This document shows positions 57,401 through 64,000 of a DNA stretch of 64,000 bases, one piece after another. The stretch spans positions 1,707,628 through 1,771,627 of the forward strand of contig NZ_CP116619.1 of assembly GCF_030409055.1 (NCBI RefSeq). Direction: 5' to 3'. The DNA comes from Trichocoleus desertorum NBK24. GTDB lineage: Bacteria; Cyanobacteriota; Cyanobacteriia; FACHB-46. Made by a program: the position numbers and the translations under genes. The notes under the pieces were generated by a model that saw only the letters and a program-made list of their open reading frames with translations, was not told where the DNA came from and searched no databases. Every line of letters starts with the position of its first letter. The stretch's first letter is position 1.

Positions 57401-58058
57401 TAGGCATCACGCCATTGCGGTACACAGGTAGATAAATCAAAAAACCCGCTTGCTTGTTTTGATCTAGTTCTTGTACCAGCGTGACTCGACCAGAAGCGGC
57501 AGCAAGTCCAGTATCACGAGCCTGCTCCATTGCTGCGCGTCGCACGGGTTCTGTAAACATATCAAACCCGATCGCAGCTTGATTGCGGCGATCTAGAGGC
57601 TCTAAGTGAATAATGGCGTGGTACTCAGCTCGCTGGGAATCAGGTCGTAAGACAAAGTTCGCCATTCCTTGTTGGCGTAGCTCAGCGATAAAAGCATCCT
57701 TGTCGGCTGCGCTCACCCGTGCCGAAAAACCAATGCCTTGAATACCTGGGTATTGCTGTTGAAGCTCTAAGCGTTGAGCATAAGCGCGAAATTGAGCTTG
57801 GTTAAGGCGCTCATTTGCTGCAAACAAACCACGAGTAGAGCGGAGAAGGGCGATATAGGTATTTAGGCGATTTTCAATTGCGTCTTCAGTCCGTTGAACC
57901 GCATTCTCAAAGCGTAATTGGTCCTTCGCTCGCGTTACAGAAGCCACGTAAGCAGTCGCAACCGTCGTTAGCAACAATGCTATCCCTAGAACGAAAGAGG
58001 GAGTCCAAGTACGACGCAGCCGCACAGGTGGCCAAGAGAAGCGCAATTTCATGTTCAC
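54489..58058 (-). CDS. CHASE-PAS-GAF hybrid sensor histidine kinase
   Basis: The 1189-residue membrane protein has one N-terminal helix (about 20-40), an extracytoplasmic CHASE domain (about 75-290, with PGIQGIGFSARVSAADKDAF and IIHLEPLDRRNQAAIGFDMF), a second helix (about 325-345), two PAS domains (about 360-620), a GAF domain (about 640-790), a HisKA box (TKDEFLATLSHELRTPLNAM), a HATPase (LLANAIKFTPQGG, DTGQGIGPEF) and a C-terminal receiver (VLVVDDEPDTRDF, LVSDIGMPETDG). It thus senses outside small molecules and passes phosphate internally. The gene starts six bases after the amidase stop, implying one transcript. Confidence 0.93.
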   Translation of the reverse strand: MNMKLRFSWPPVRLRRTWTPSFVLGIALLLTTVATAYVASVTRAKDQLRFENAVQRTEDAIENRLNTYIALLRSTRGLFAANERLNQAQFRAYAQRLELQQQYPGIQGIGFSARVSAADKDAFIAELRQQGMANFVLRPDSQRAEYHAIIHLEPLDRRNQAAIGFDMFTEPVRRAAMEQARDTGLAAASGRVTLVQELDQNKQAGFLIYLPVYRNGVMPSAIAERRTALRGFVYSPFRADDLMAGIFGKERYPVIDFQLYDGLTSSPETLLHRSDYKQTQRNSSYRPHFTTARTIEIAGRPWYIVFNSRPELELASGRDLVPYVAVGGYLLSFVLFWVTRSQVQARSVAERSMAELHQSDQALRASEERFRTLIEQSSLSIQILAPDGRTLQVNQAWEKLWGLTLEQLDAYNILADQQLVEKGIMPYVQQGFAGTATSIPAVLYDLEATLPGLTRRKESQRWVRAFIYPVKDKHGNNREIVLMHEDITEQKQIETALRISESRFRRLFEADIIGLFFAKRDGAVSEANHAFLQMLGYTQEDLLAGKLRWDALTPAEYCYLDERAIQEDHLSGVCSPYEKEFIRKDGSRIPVLVGGARLENDPNVGLTFALDLTERKRAEDAIRFLAQASAVLASSLDYEITLTSVAQLVVPTLADWCGIDIIQPDGSVQQLVVAHVDPDKVKLGHKLRQEYPIDINAPTGLAKVLRTGHSELYPEITDAMLMQGAHDPRHLEMMREIGFQSLMIVPLVAREQTLGAIIFVAAESGRHYSEADLALAEDLARRAAIAVDNARLYAIAQQERTQAENANRTKDEFLATLSHELRTPLNAMLGWTQLLRSRQFDEAMVARALETVERNTRSLAALIEDILDVSRIITGKLRLKMRPVDLATVIAAAIETVRPGADAKAIHLQVELDPLTGPISGDHDRLQQIVWNLLANAIKFTPQGGRVEIRLQRVNSQAEIIVSDTGQGIGPEFLPHIWERFRQADSSTTRSYGGLGLGLAIVRHLVELHGGTVQAESPGLGQGSTFKVKLPLIIISSEATAANPISLNPSDRLAFQPHLDLQGVRVLVVDDEPDTRDFLAIALEQSGATVITAASATEALTTIQQQQLDVLVSDIGMPETDGYTLMDQVRSLPPNQGGHIPAAALTAYAREEDRTRALLCGFQLHVPKPVSPSELIAVVANLAGRKSSL

Positions 58059-58064
58059 ATTAAC

Positions 58065-59492
58065 TCAAAGCGCGAAGGGAGGACGGCGATCGCTCCAAGG
58101 CTGTAAGGCTTCAATCTGAGCTGCCAAAGCAATCAGGGTAGATTCCGCCGCAGGTCGCCCCACAATCTGCACACCCACAGGCAACCCGCGTGGGTCAAAT
58201 CCGGTTGGAATGGCGATCGCAGGTTGACCACTGGCATTAAACGGTGGCGAAGGAGCGACCCAATTGGTGATTTTCTGTAAAGTTTCGGCAGGGCTTAAGT
58301 CAGCCCATTCTCCCACTCGAATCGTCGGGTGCAGAAAGACAGGCAACACCAGCGCATCGTAGGTATCGAAGAAGGCCACAATGCAACGGGCGATCGTCTG
58401 CATCATCCCCACTGCTTGTAGATATTCTCCACAAGAGCCAGACTGCTCTAGCATCCAGCGATTCATCGGTTGCAGATACTCCCCGGGAATCCCAGACGCT
58501 GCCACTCCCGCTCGCCAAACCACTGTAAACGGCTCTACTAGATCTGTGAAGTCGGGGCAACTGGATTCGACCTGATGCCCCATCGTTTCTAACAACTTGG
58601 CTGTGTCTAAAACCGCTTGCTGACAAACGGGGTCAGCTTCTCCAATCGGTTGCACAGCAGTTGAGAACGCAATCCGGAGCGGTGCTACAGGTTGCCCAGC
58701 CGTAGCTTTGGCTTGCTCTGCTACTTTGAGAAAGGAAAGATTCGGGTCTGGGAGCCAATAAGGATCGCCTGTGGTATAACCCGACATCACATCCAAGAGA
58801 GCCGCTGCATCCGCGACGGTGCGAGCCAAAGGGCCATTAGTAGCAATCCCATTGAGGCGATCGCCTACAGGTGCATAACTAATTCGTCCTCTAGAAGGCT
58901 TAATACCCACCAACCCACAACAAGCTGCTGGCCCCCGAATTGAGCCACCGCCATCGGAGCCTTGAGCGATCGCACATAGCCCTGCCGCTACTGACGCTGC
59001 CGCTCCACCGCTAGAACCGCCCGGTGTGTAGTCTAAGTTCCAGGGATTTCGAGCGGGAGGAAAGCCTAGCGGTTCTGTGTAAGGGAAGGAACCCAACTCA
59101 GAAGTTGCCGTTTTGCCCAAGATCACAAAGCCTGCTTGCTTAATCCGTGTCACCACCCCATCTTCGTAGTTGGCGATATTGTCCTTCATCACCGGAGTGC
59201 CATAGGTACAACGCACTCCCAGCAACGCGGTCAAATCTTTAATCGAAATTGGGACACCAAAGAAAGGTGGGAGTTCAGCCGTTCTACCTGCTTGAGCTAA
59301 AGTCTCGGTTTTGGCTTTGGCATCTGCGATCGTCTGCTCTGCCATAACCGTAAAATAACTGCCAAGCTGAGCATCCAACCGCTGAATCCGCTCTAGGTAA
59401 AGCTCCGCCAACTCCAGCGGCGACACGGTTTTGGCACGAATCAGTTGGGCTTGCTCAACAGCAGAGGTAAAGGCTAACTCAGTTCGATCCAT
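58065..59492 (-). CDS. Amidase signature family protein
   Basis: The 475-residue enzyme has the amidase signature: catalytic Lys in PISIKDLTALLG, the GGSSGGAAASVAAGLCAIAQ stretch, and Ser in SDGGGSIRGPA. Length and features fit the family, which hydrolyses various amides; GatA is a related group, but the family conserved neighbours GatB/C are absent. No signal peptide is present. It precedes the CHASE kinase gene by six bases. Confidence 0.88.
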   Translation of the reverse strand: MDRTELAFTSAVEQAQLIRAKTVSPLELAELYLERIQRLDAQLGSYFTVMAEQTIADAKAKTETLAQAGRTAELPPFFGVPISIKDLTALLGVRCTYGTPVMKDNIANYEDGVVTRIKQAGFVILGKTATSELGSFPYTEPLGFPPARNPWNLDYTPGGSSGGAAASVAAGLCAIAQGSDGGGSIRGPAACCGLVGIKPSRGRISYAPVGDRLNGIATNGPLARTVADAAALLDVMSGYTTGDPYWLPDPNLSFLKVAEQAKATAGQPVAPLRIAFSTAVQPIGEADPVCQQAVLDTAKLLETMGHQVESSCPDFTDLVEPFTVVWRAGVAASGIPGEYLQPMNRWMLEQSGSCGEYLQAVGMMQTIARCIVAFFDTYDALVLPVFLHPTIRVGEWADLSPAETLQKITNWVAPSPPFNASGQPAIAIPTGFDPRGLPVGVQIVGRPAAESTLIALAAQIEALQPWSDRRPPFAL

Positions 59493-59518
59493 AGTTTACT
59501 TCCAGCGATCGCGATACT

Positions 59519-60499
59519 TTACCAAAATAGATGATTCAGAAATCGGCGGAACAGCTTCACCCCTTGAGGCTCCTGGTAATCTTGGGGCAAGAGTTGCAGC
59601 AAGGCCGTTTGTAAGGTGTCTATGGCAGCTTGAGCTTCGTGAGGCTTGGGACGGTGGGAGGGCGGAAACTGTAGTGGTTCGCCAAACCTGACGGTCAAAG
59701 TTTTACGAAAATAGAGGTCTTTGGTGCCGATTAACGCGACTGGCACAATGGGAACTCCTGCCCGCAACGCATAAATCACGGTCCCCCGTTTCAAGGGTAG
59801 ACGCAATTGTCCTTCTAGCGTGCCCAATCCACCCTCCGGAAATAGAATGATGCCATCCCCATGAACAAAAATGGCTTGTACTGCCCGATCAATTTGCCGC
59901 AAAGCCGCGATCGCATTTCCCGCCGGAACATCCTGCTCCAAAGCTGCCGCTAGCTCCGCTAAATCTGGGCGATCGCTCTTAGCCGCCGCAATCACCGCAA
60001 TTTCCTCTCGCCACCGCCGCTCAACCGGAATCACTCCTCGCGCTTGCTGTAATACCTGCCGCTTCCACCCCTTGTTATACAGCGTCCGGGCATCCGCCAA
60101 GATGTGATAGTACGGCTCACCCGGAACCTCCGAGAGCAGCAAGAATGGGTCAATGTGATTGAGATGGTTAGCTGCAAGCAACGCTGGCCCTTGGGGAATG
60201 CGCTCTGGATACTCCACCCGCACCTGAAACAAACCGTGAATCAGCGATCGCAACACGGTTCGCCGAAACTCACCCGATACAGGTCGCTCAAACTGGCCCT
60301 TGGCGATCGCCTCTGTCTCATCTAGCGCTGATTGGATACTGGCTCGAACGGCGCGATCGCGAGCTGCTGCTAGTCCCTCTTCCACCCGCCGCACCACAGA
60401 CGGAGTTAACTCAGGTAGCCCTTGAATTGCTGTTGGCTCATCTGGTTGAGATCTACTCACTACATCAAAAATTGGCTGCTCAGAAGGGGGACTGCTCAT
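59519..60499 (-). CDS. 1-Acylglycerol-3-phosphate acyltransferase family protein
   Basis: The 326-residue product has the PlsC acyltransferase block: LLAANHLNHIDPFLLLS (HX4D motif), RGVIPVERRW and the FPEGGLGTLEGQLRLPLKRG motif. The N-terminal 95 residues are a less conserved, helical extension. It would acylate lysophosphatidate, or another glycerolipid, on the membrane. It lies 26 bases upstream of the amidase gene on the same strand and may share the transcript. Confidence 0.85.
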   Translation of the reverse strand: MSSPPSEQPIFDVVSRSQPDEPTAIQGLPELTPSVVRRVEEGLAAARDRAVRASIQSALDETEAIAKGQFERPVSGEFRRTVLRSLIHGLFQVRVEYPERIPQGPALLAANHLNHIDPFLLLSEVPGEPYYHILADARTLYNKGWKRQVLQQARGVIPVERRWREEIAVIAAAKSDRPDLAELAAALEQDVPAGNAIAALRQIDRAVQAIFVHGDGIILFPEGGLGTLEGQLRLPLKRGTVIYALRAGVPIVPVALIGTKDLYFRKTLTVRFGEPLQFPPSHRPKPHEAQAAIDTLQTALLQLLPQDYQEPQGVKLFRRFLNHLFW

Positions 60500-60783
60500 G
60501 TTCCCAATCTTGCCTGAGACTGTCTAGCCAGTATAGGGCGAAAATTTTAGCCTTACCGAATTACTCCACAATGCTTTAATTTCGTCACTGTTAAACTGTT
60601 ACCACAAACTCCTGATCAGCAAAAGTTGGGCTATTCTGCCGTGTTATTCATTCCGACTTTGGATTGACCTCAAATTCCGATTTAGAGCGATAAAAACAGA
60701 CATCAAACTCTAGAAAAAAGTGGCGTTGCTGATTTGGTAATGGTATAGCTATCCCAAAAGCAGGCTCCTTCGTGGACAAATCA
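60500..60783. other. Intergenic spacer
   Basis: No gene or RNA is visible. The sequence includes AT-rich stretches consistent with the acyltransferase operon promoter. Confidence 0.4.
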
Positions 60784-61143
60784 TTACTTTTCAGCAACGC
60801 CAAAAAAGTTAGTCTGCCCTAGAATCAGAGGTACGTTTGCTCTTCTGACCCAAGCAAATGCTAGTTGAACTGGAGGAAACTCACCTATCTCAGCAATTGT
60901 AAAGAACGGTATTGCTGGTTGGTCGCTCAAGTTGCCTGACAATTGAATGATTGCTCTGCTGTCATCCCAAGTTGCTCCTAGCTCAACACCGATTTCATAA
61001 GGTAAGACATTTACAGTTGCACCAGTATCAACTAGGCCAAGCCCTTCTACAGCTCGGTTTTCTCGACAAAGCCGAAGAGGAATGCGTGGCAACCTATCAA
61101 ATTCATTTTGGGAAGAGTCTGTGGTTGAGTATTTGAATCGCAT
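60784..61143 (-). CDS. Retropepsin-like aspartic protease, small
   Basis: The 119-residue protein contains the retroviral-type aspartic protease triad GLVDTGATVNVLPYEIG (about 36-52; catalytic Asp in DTGA) and a C-terminal flap region (LAFAWVRRANVPLILGQTNF). It is probably active as a dimer. The gene follows the small protein gene at 61156-61374 by 12 bases. Such single-domain proteases are found in many bacteria, with few known targets. Confidence 0.8.
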   Translation of the reverse strand: MRFKYSTTDSSQNEFDRLPRIPLRLCRENRAVEGLGLVDTGATVNVLPYEIGVELGATWDDSRAIIQLSGNLSDQPAIPFFTIAEIGEFPPVQLAFAWVRRANVPLILGQTNFFGVAEK

Positions 61144-61155
61144 ACACTCGTATAG

Positions 61156-61374
61156 CTAGTCGGTCTGGCTCAAACCTTGCATGAGTACTTCACCTGCCCC
61201 GAAGGAACTGTAAGGCGTAGGCAGGTCATAAGTCCTAAACGGCTCCAGAGGCGCAATATCGTTGTTAGGACTAGTATCTAGCTCCTCCGCTAGGATACGA
61301 ATAAGCCTGAGTTTGTCCGAGGCAGAAAGGGTCCGAACGATGGGAAGTAAATCGCTAAGCGTCATGTTCTGCAC
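61156..61374 (-). CDS. Small protein paired with the aspartic protease, 72 residues
   Basis: The product starts with a helical block MTLSDLLPIVRTLSASDKLR, then LIRILAEELDTSPNND, and ends with a Pro/Tyr-rich tail (APLEPFRTYDLPTPYSSFGA). No signal peptide. The helical start resembles parts of small cyanobacterial proteins often annotated as hypothetical. It is co-directional with the protease, 12 bases apart, and might be an inhibitor, substrate or partner. Function is unknown. Confidence 0.65.
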   Translation of the reverse strand: MQNMTLSDLLPIVRTLSASDKLRLIRILAEELDTSPNNDIAPLEPFRTYDLPTPYSSFGAGEVLMQGLSQTD

Positions 61375-61499
61375 CTTTCTTTAACTAAACTCTCTTAAAG
61401 CTTACTGATTCAGCGAGGCGATCGCATTGAAAAGCCTATCGCGGTTATGGCGTCTATTAACTTTTGTGGAAGGTTGTTTGTGCTTGGTAGACCACTTAG

Positions 61500-62030
61500 C
61501 TAAGGGATACTGCTGCTGAAGCCCCAGATAACCCACTCATATACGACCTCCTCTGGGTTTGGGTCATCTGGCAGATAGCCAACATAACTGCTAATAACCA
61601 AACCGAAAGAACCATCCTGAGCCACTGCACCTAATTGTTCTTGGCTGTACTTGAATAAGATATTAAGATTCTGGCGGAACCAGCCAAACGGCACTTGATA
61701 CAAGGGATTGCCGTTGAATGGACAAAAGTAAGCATTGTCTAGATCATGCTCTGTCCCTAAGCACTGCACAGACTCTAAAAGATCTTGCGAGCGACTGAAT
61801 CTGCGATAGACATAGCCTAAGAGCTTTGTGCATTCCAACTCTAGACCAAGTGGATGAACCAGAAATAACCGTGTGATAGCATCTGCCTCCAACGTTGACA
61901 TGAGCGGGCGCTGCTTCAAGTAGTGGTTCAGTGCAGGGGGCAGCGCATTTATGTAGCTCCGGCTGACATTTCGTTGACTGTTCGCGGTGAGCTTGTCGCG
62001 TAGTATTCGCTGCCGTTTTCCGTTCTCCAT
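61500..62030 (-). CDS. Hypothetical protein, 176 residues
   Basis: The protein starts MENGKRQRILRDKL and has a soluble mixed composition with several Trp, Tyr and Phe residues (FNGNPLYQVPFGWFRQNLNI and YLPDDPNPEEVVYEWVIWGF). I recognise no family. The start abuts the stop of the acetyltransferase gene upstream with no gap, so they are probably co-transcribed. A role is not inferred. Confidence 0.6.
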   Translation of the reverse strand: MENGKRQRILRDKLTANSQRNVSRSYINALPPALNHYLKQRPLMSTLEADAITRLFLVHPLGLELECTKLLGYVYRRFSRSQDLLESVQCLGTEHDLDNAYFCPFNGNPLYQVPFGWFRQNLNILFKYSQEQLGAVAQDGSFGLVISSYVGYLPDDPNPEEVVYEWVIWGFSSSIP

Positions 62031-62591
62031 TTAATCTCTCACCTCACGAATGACGCGGCAAGGATTTCCCGCAGCCAGCACTCCCTCTGGAACGCTCTTC
62101 GTCACTACACTACCTGCCCCAATGACTGAACCCGCACCAATCTGAACACCGGGAAGGATCAAGGCACCACCCCCCACCCAGACATCTGACCCGATTTCTA
62201 TGGGCTTAGCCAGTTCTAGACCTGTACGGCGATCGCTTGCACTGAGGGGATGAGTCGCTGTGTAGATTTGCACCGCAGGCCCAAACATGACGTTGCTACC
62301 AATCAGAACTTCGGCAACGTCTAAAACGACGCAGTTGAAATTAAAGAAAACTTTGCTGCCAAGCGTGATGTTGCTGCCATAGTCGCAGAAGAATGGTGGC
62401 TCAATCCAAACCTCTTCCCCTGTGGTTTTGAACAGCTCTTGGATGATGCGGCGACGCTCTTCTGGTTCGTCATCGCGGGAATCATTCAGCGTCTTGATTA
62501 ACAGGCGGGCACGACGGCGTTCATCGCAAAGCTGAGGATCAAGTGGGTCATAAAGCTCGCCGCCCAACATCTTTTCCTTTTCACTTTTCAT
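62031..62591 (-). CDS. Maltose/galactoside O-acetyltransferase-like protein
   Basis: The 186-residue acyltransferase has an N-terminal Maa domain (MLGGELYDPLDPQLCDERRR) and left-handed beta-helix hexapeptide repeats (about 80-170). The catalytic His is in IYTATHPLSA, with GSDVWVGGGALILPGVQIGA and AAGNPCRVIREV typical of the family. It acetylates sugars or similar hydroxyl groups with acetyl-CoA; the true substrate is unknown. The next gene begins immediately after its stop. Confidence 0.9.
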   Translation of the reverse strand: MKSEKEKMLGGELYDPLDPQLCDERRRARLLIKTLNDSRDDEPEERRRIIQELFKTTGEEVWIEPPFFCDYGSNITLGSKVFFNFNCVVLDVAEVLIGSNVMFGPAVQIYTATHPLSASDRRTGLELAKPIEIGSDVWVGGGALILPGVQIGAGSVIGAGSVVTKSVPEGVLAAGNPCRVIREVRD

Positions 62592-62703
62592 CCATCCCTC
62601 CTAGGCTAACAGCCAACACTTGTGCGAATCTTAGCCCCGATCTCAGAAGCGATCGCCTTTGTCCCGATTTATGGTTCAGCTAGGTGGATGAAGCGAGAGA
62701 AGG

Positions 62704-62976
62704 ATGTTGCTAATGGGCACACTGCAAGCATCTCCTCCCGCCACCTCCTCACAGGGCAAACCACCGATGCATAGAAAGTTTCAGACTAAAGGGCTGTTTC
62801 GGACGAGAACACATAGCCCTGAAGGATTTGCCATCTTCGAGTTCGCAGCCTATCTCTTCCTAGTTGGCTTGATCGTCATGGCCTTGCCCATTTTTTTACA
62901 ACCCTCTGCTGCCAGTGGTAGCGCCAATTACCGCAGTCGTGCAGTTCTGCCGCTGCGCTTAGAAATGGGGCGTTGA
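62704..62976 (+). CDS. Possible small membrane protein, 90 residues
   Basis: The frame encodes a polar N-terminus, a hydrophobic helix ([18 protein letters not shown], about 48-65) and a basic tail. It overlaps the 3' end of the convergent photolyase gene by 49 bases. The start may be ATG 62704 or ATG 62713. Single-helix proteins like this are common but I recognise no family, so it remains tentative. Confidence 0.45.
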   Translation: MLLMGTLQASPPATSSQGKPPMHRKFQTKGLFRTRTHSPEGFAIFEFAAYLFLVGLIVMALPIFLQPSAASGSANYRSRAVLPLRLEMGR

Positions 62977-63959
62977 TGACTTGGAATAGCAGCGTTGTAG
63001 ATTTTCTCATTCGCTTCCGCCGACTTGAACAGATCCACCACCGGACGTGGATAATCCACGCCAATTCTGACATTGAAGCGCTGTTGTTCGACAGGTTGTA
63101 GTTTCCAAGGCTCATGTACTTTCGCAGCAGGAACATTCGCCAGCTCTGGGAGCCAATGCTTCACATATTCTCCCTGCGGGTCGTAATCTTTCGACTGCTT
63201 CAGGATGTTGAAAAAGCGGAAACCACGAGCATCATTGCCCACACCCGCCGTGTAGTTCCAGTTGCCCCAATTGCTGCACACATCGTAATCAATCAGCATT
63301 GACTCGAAATACTCCGCACCGATTCGCCAATCAATGCCCAAATTCTTCGTCAAGAAACTCGCGACATTCTGACGACCGCGATTCGACATAAATCCCGTTG
63401 CCGCCAGTTCTCGCATATTGGCATCCACCAGCGGGAAACCCGTTTGTCCTTGTCGCCATAACTCAAAGCGCTCCAGGTCTTCTTTCCAAGCGATCGCCAA
63501 CCCTTGCAAGCCAGAGCGATAGAACACGCGATCGCCATGCTTGGCACAGACAAACCGGAAATAATCGCGCCACAACAGCTCAAAAATCAGCCAATAAGTT
63601 GAATCATTCTTAATCCGCTTTGACTCATACTCCTGCACCTGCTCATAGATGTAGCGCGGTGACAAACAACCCAACGACAGCCAAGGCGAGAACTTCGAAG
63701 AATAGTCTGCCCCCAACATGCCATTGCGAGTATCTTTGTAAACCTTGAGGCGATCGCGCTGCCAGAAATACTCCTGTAGCCTTCCCAGCCCGGCCGTCTC
63801 GCCGCCTTTGAATTGCACCACCACCCGTTCATCCACCCCAGGCAGCTCCAAACCCAAATCTGCCAGTTGCGGCAACTCACCCACCTCTACATTGGGTAAG
63901 CAAGCCAACTTCTGAGGCTCAGTAGATCGCAAATTCTCTAGGAAAGGGGTAGGGTCAGG
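62928..63959 (-). pseudogene. DASH cryptochrome/photolyase, N-terminal domain missing
   Basis: The frame encodes the FAD-binding half of a DASH cryptochrome ([86 protein letters not shown]), ending normally. The open frame begins after TAG at 63960-63962 with no ATG; TTG 63932 is the only nearby start. All three reverse frames carry stops in the next 40 bases (63960-64000), and none shows the N-terminal Rossmann antenna domain of about 190 residues. The gene is thus probably 5'-truncated, although the remainder lies beyond the window edge. Confidence 0.6.
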
Positions 63960-64000
63960 CTAAAAGCATTAGATCAAGCCATGACGACCTACCCATCTTC

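Overview
The window comes from a cyanobacterial chromosome. The octamer GCGATCGC (HIP1) recurs throughout, and several genes are typical of oxygenic phototrophs: a CrtISO-type carotene isomerase, a CRR7-like protein, a DUF2854 protein, an Fe superoxide dismutase, a ferredoxin sulfite reductase and the cyanobacterial 2-oxoglutarate decarboxylase/succinic semialdehyde dehydrogenase pair. I recognise no rRNA, tRNA, CRISPR array or prophage.

Layout. 0-9.9 kb: a secreted small protein, the two-gene TCA-cycle bypass, an FHA/zinc-ribbon protein next to an FHA-FAD oxidoreductase fusion, MarC, a DUF4332 protein and aroE. 9.9-23.3 kb: mostly housekeeping genes (YggT, upp, crtH, sodB, ppk1, a single-domain response regulator, CRR7, a YegS-like lipid kinase, a small beta-barrel protein) with several conserved small proteins. 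23.6-24.7 kb: an IS630-type element with clear inverted repeats and a transposase split across two frames at an A7 run. 25.2-33.9 kb: sulfite reductase with a ribbon-helix-helix-like tail, then a two-gene signalling operon led by an ethylene-receptor-like histidine kinase, then rsmE with a TPR gene. 33.9-41.4 kb: hydrolases, a VOC protein, exported MsrB, a MacB-like ABC transporter and ilvC.

41.4-45.9 kb is the accessory part. It is AT-rich and HIP1-poor, holds an unfamiliar glycosyltransferase-like gene, and contains an IS5-type element cut cleanly by an IS4-type element, with an older IS5 remnant beside it. 45.9-54.5 kb has a HAD hydrolase, a peptidoglycan-binding-domain protein, DoxX, and an RND efflux operon divergent from a PadR regulator. 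54.5-64 kb has a large CHASE hybrid kinase downstream of an amidase, an acyltransferase, an aspartic-protease/small-protein pair, an acetyltransferase, and a DASH photolyase/cryptochrome that lacks its N-terminal domain.

A GC-rich palindromic repeat of about 65 bp occurs four times in intergenic spacers (27.3, 37.8, 40.3 and 47.9 kb). The strongest candidates for new biology are the ethylene-receptor-like operon, the FHA-FAD pair, the RHH-tailed sulfite reductase, the glycosyltransferase-like island gene and the aspartic-protease pair. None is proven here to be a new system.
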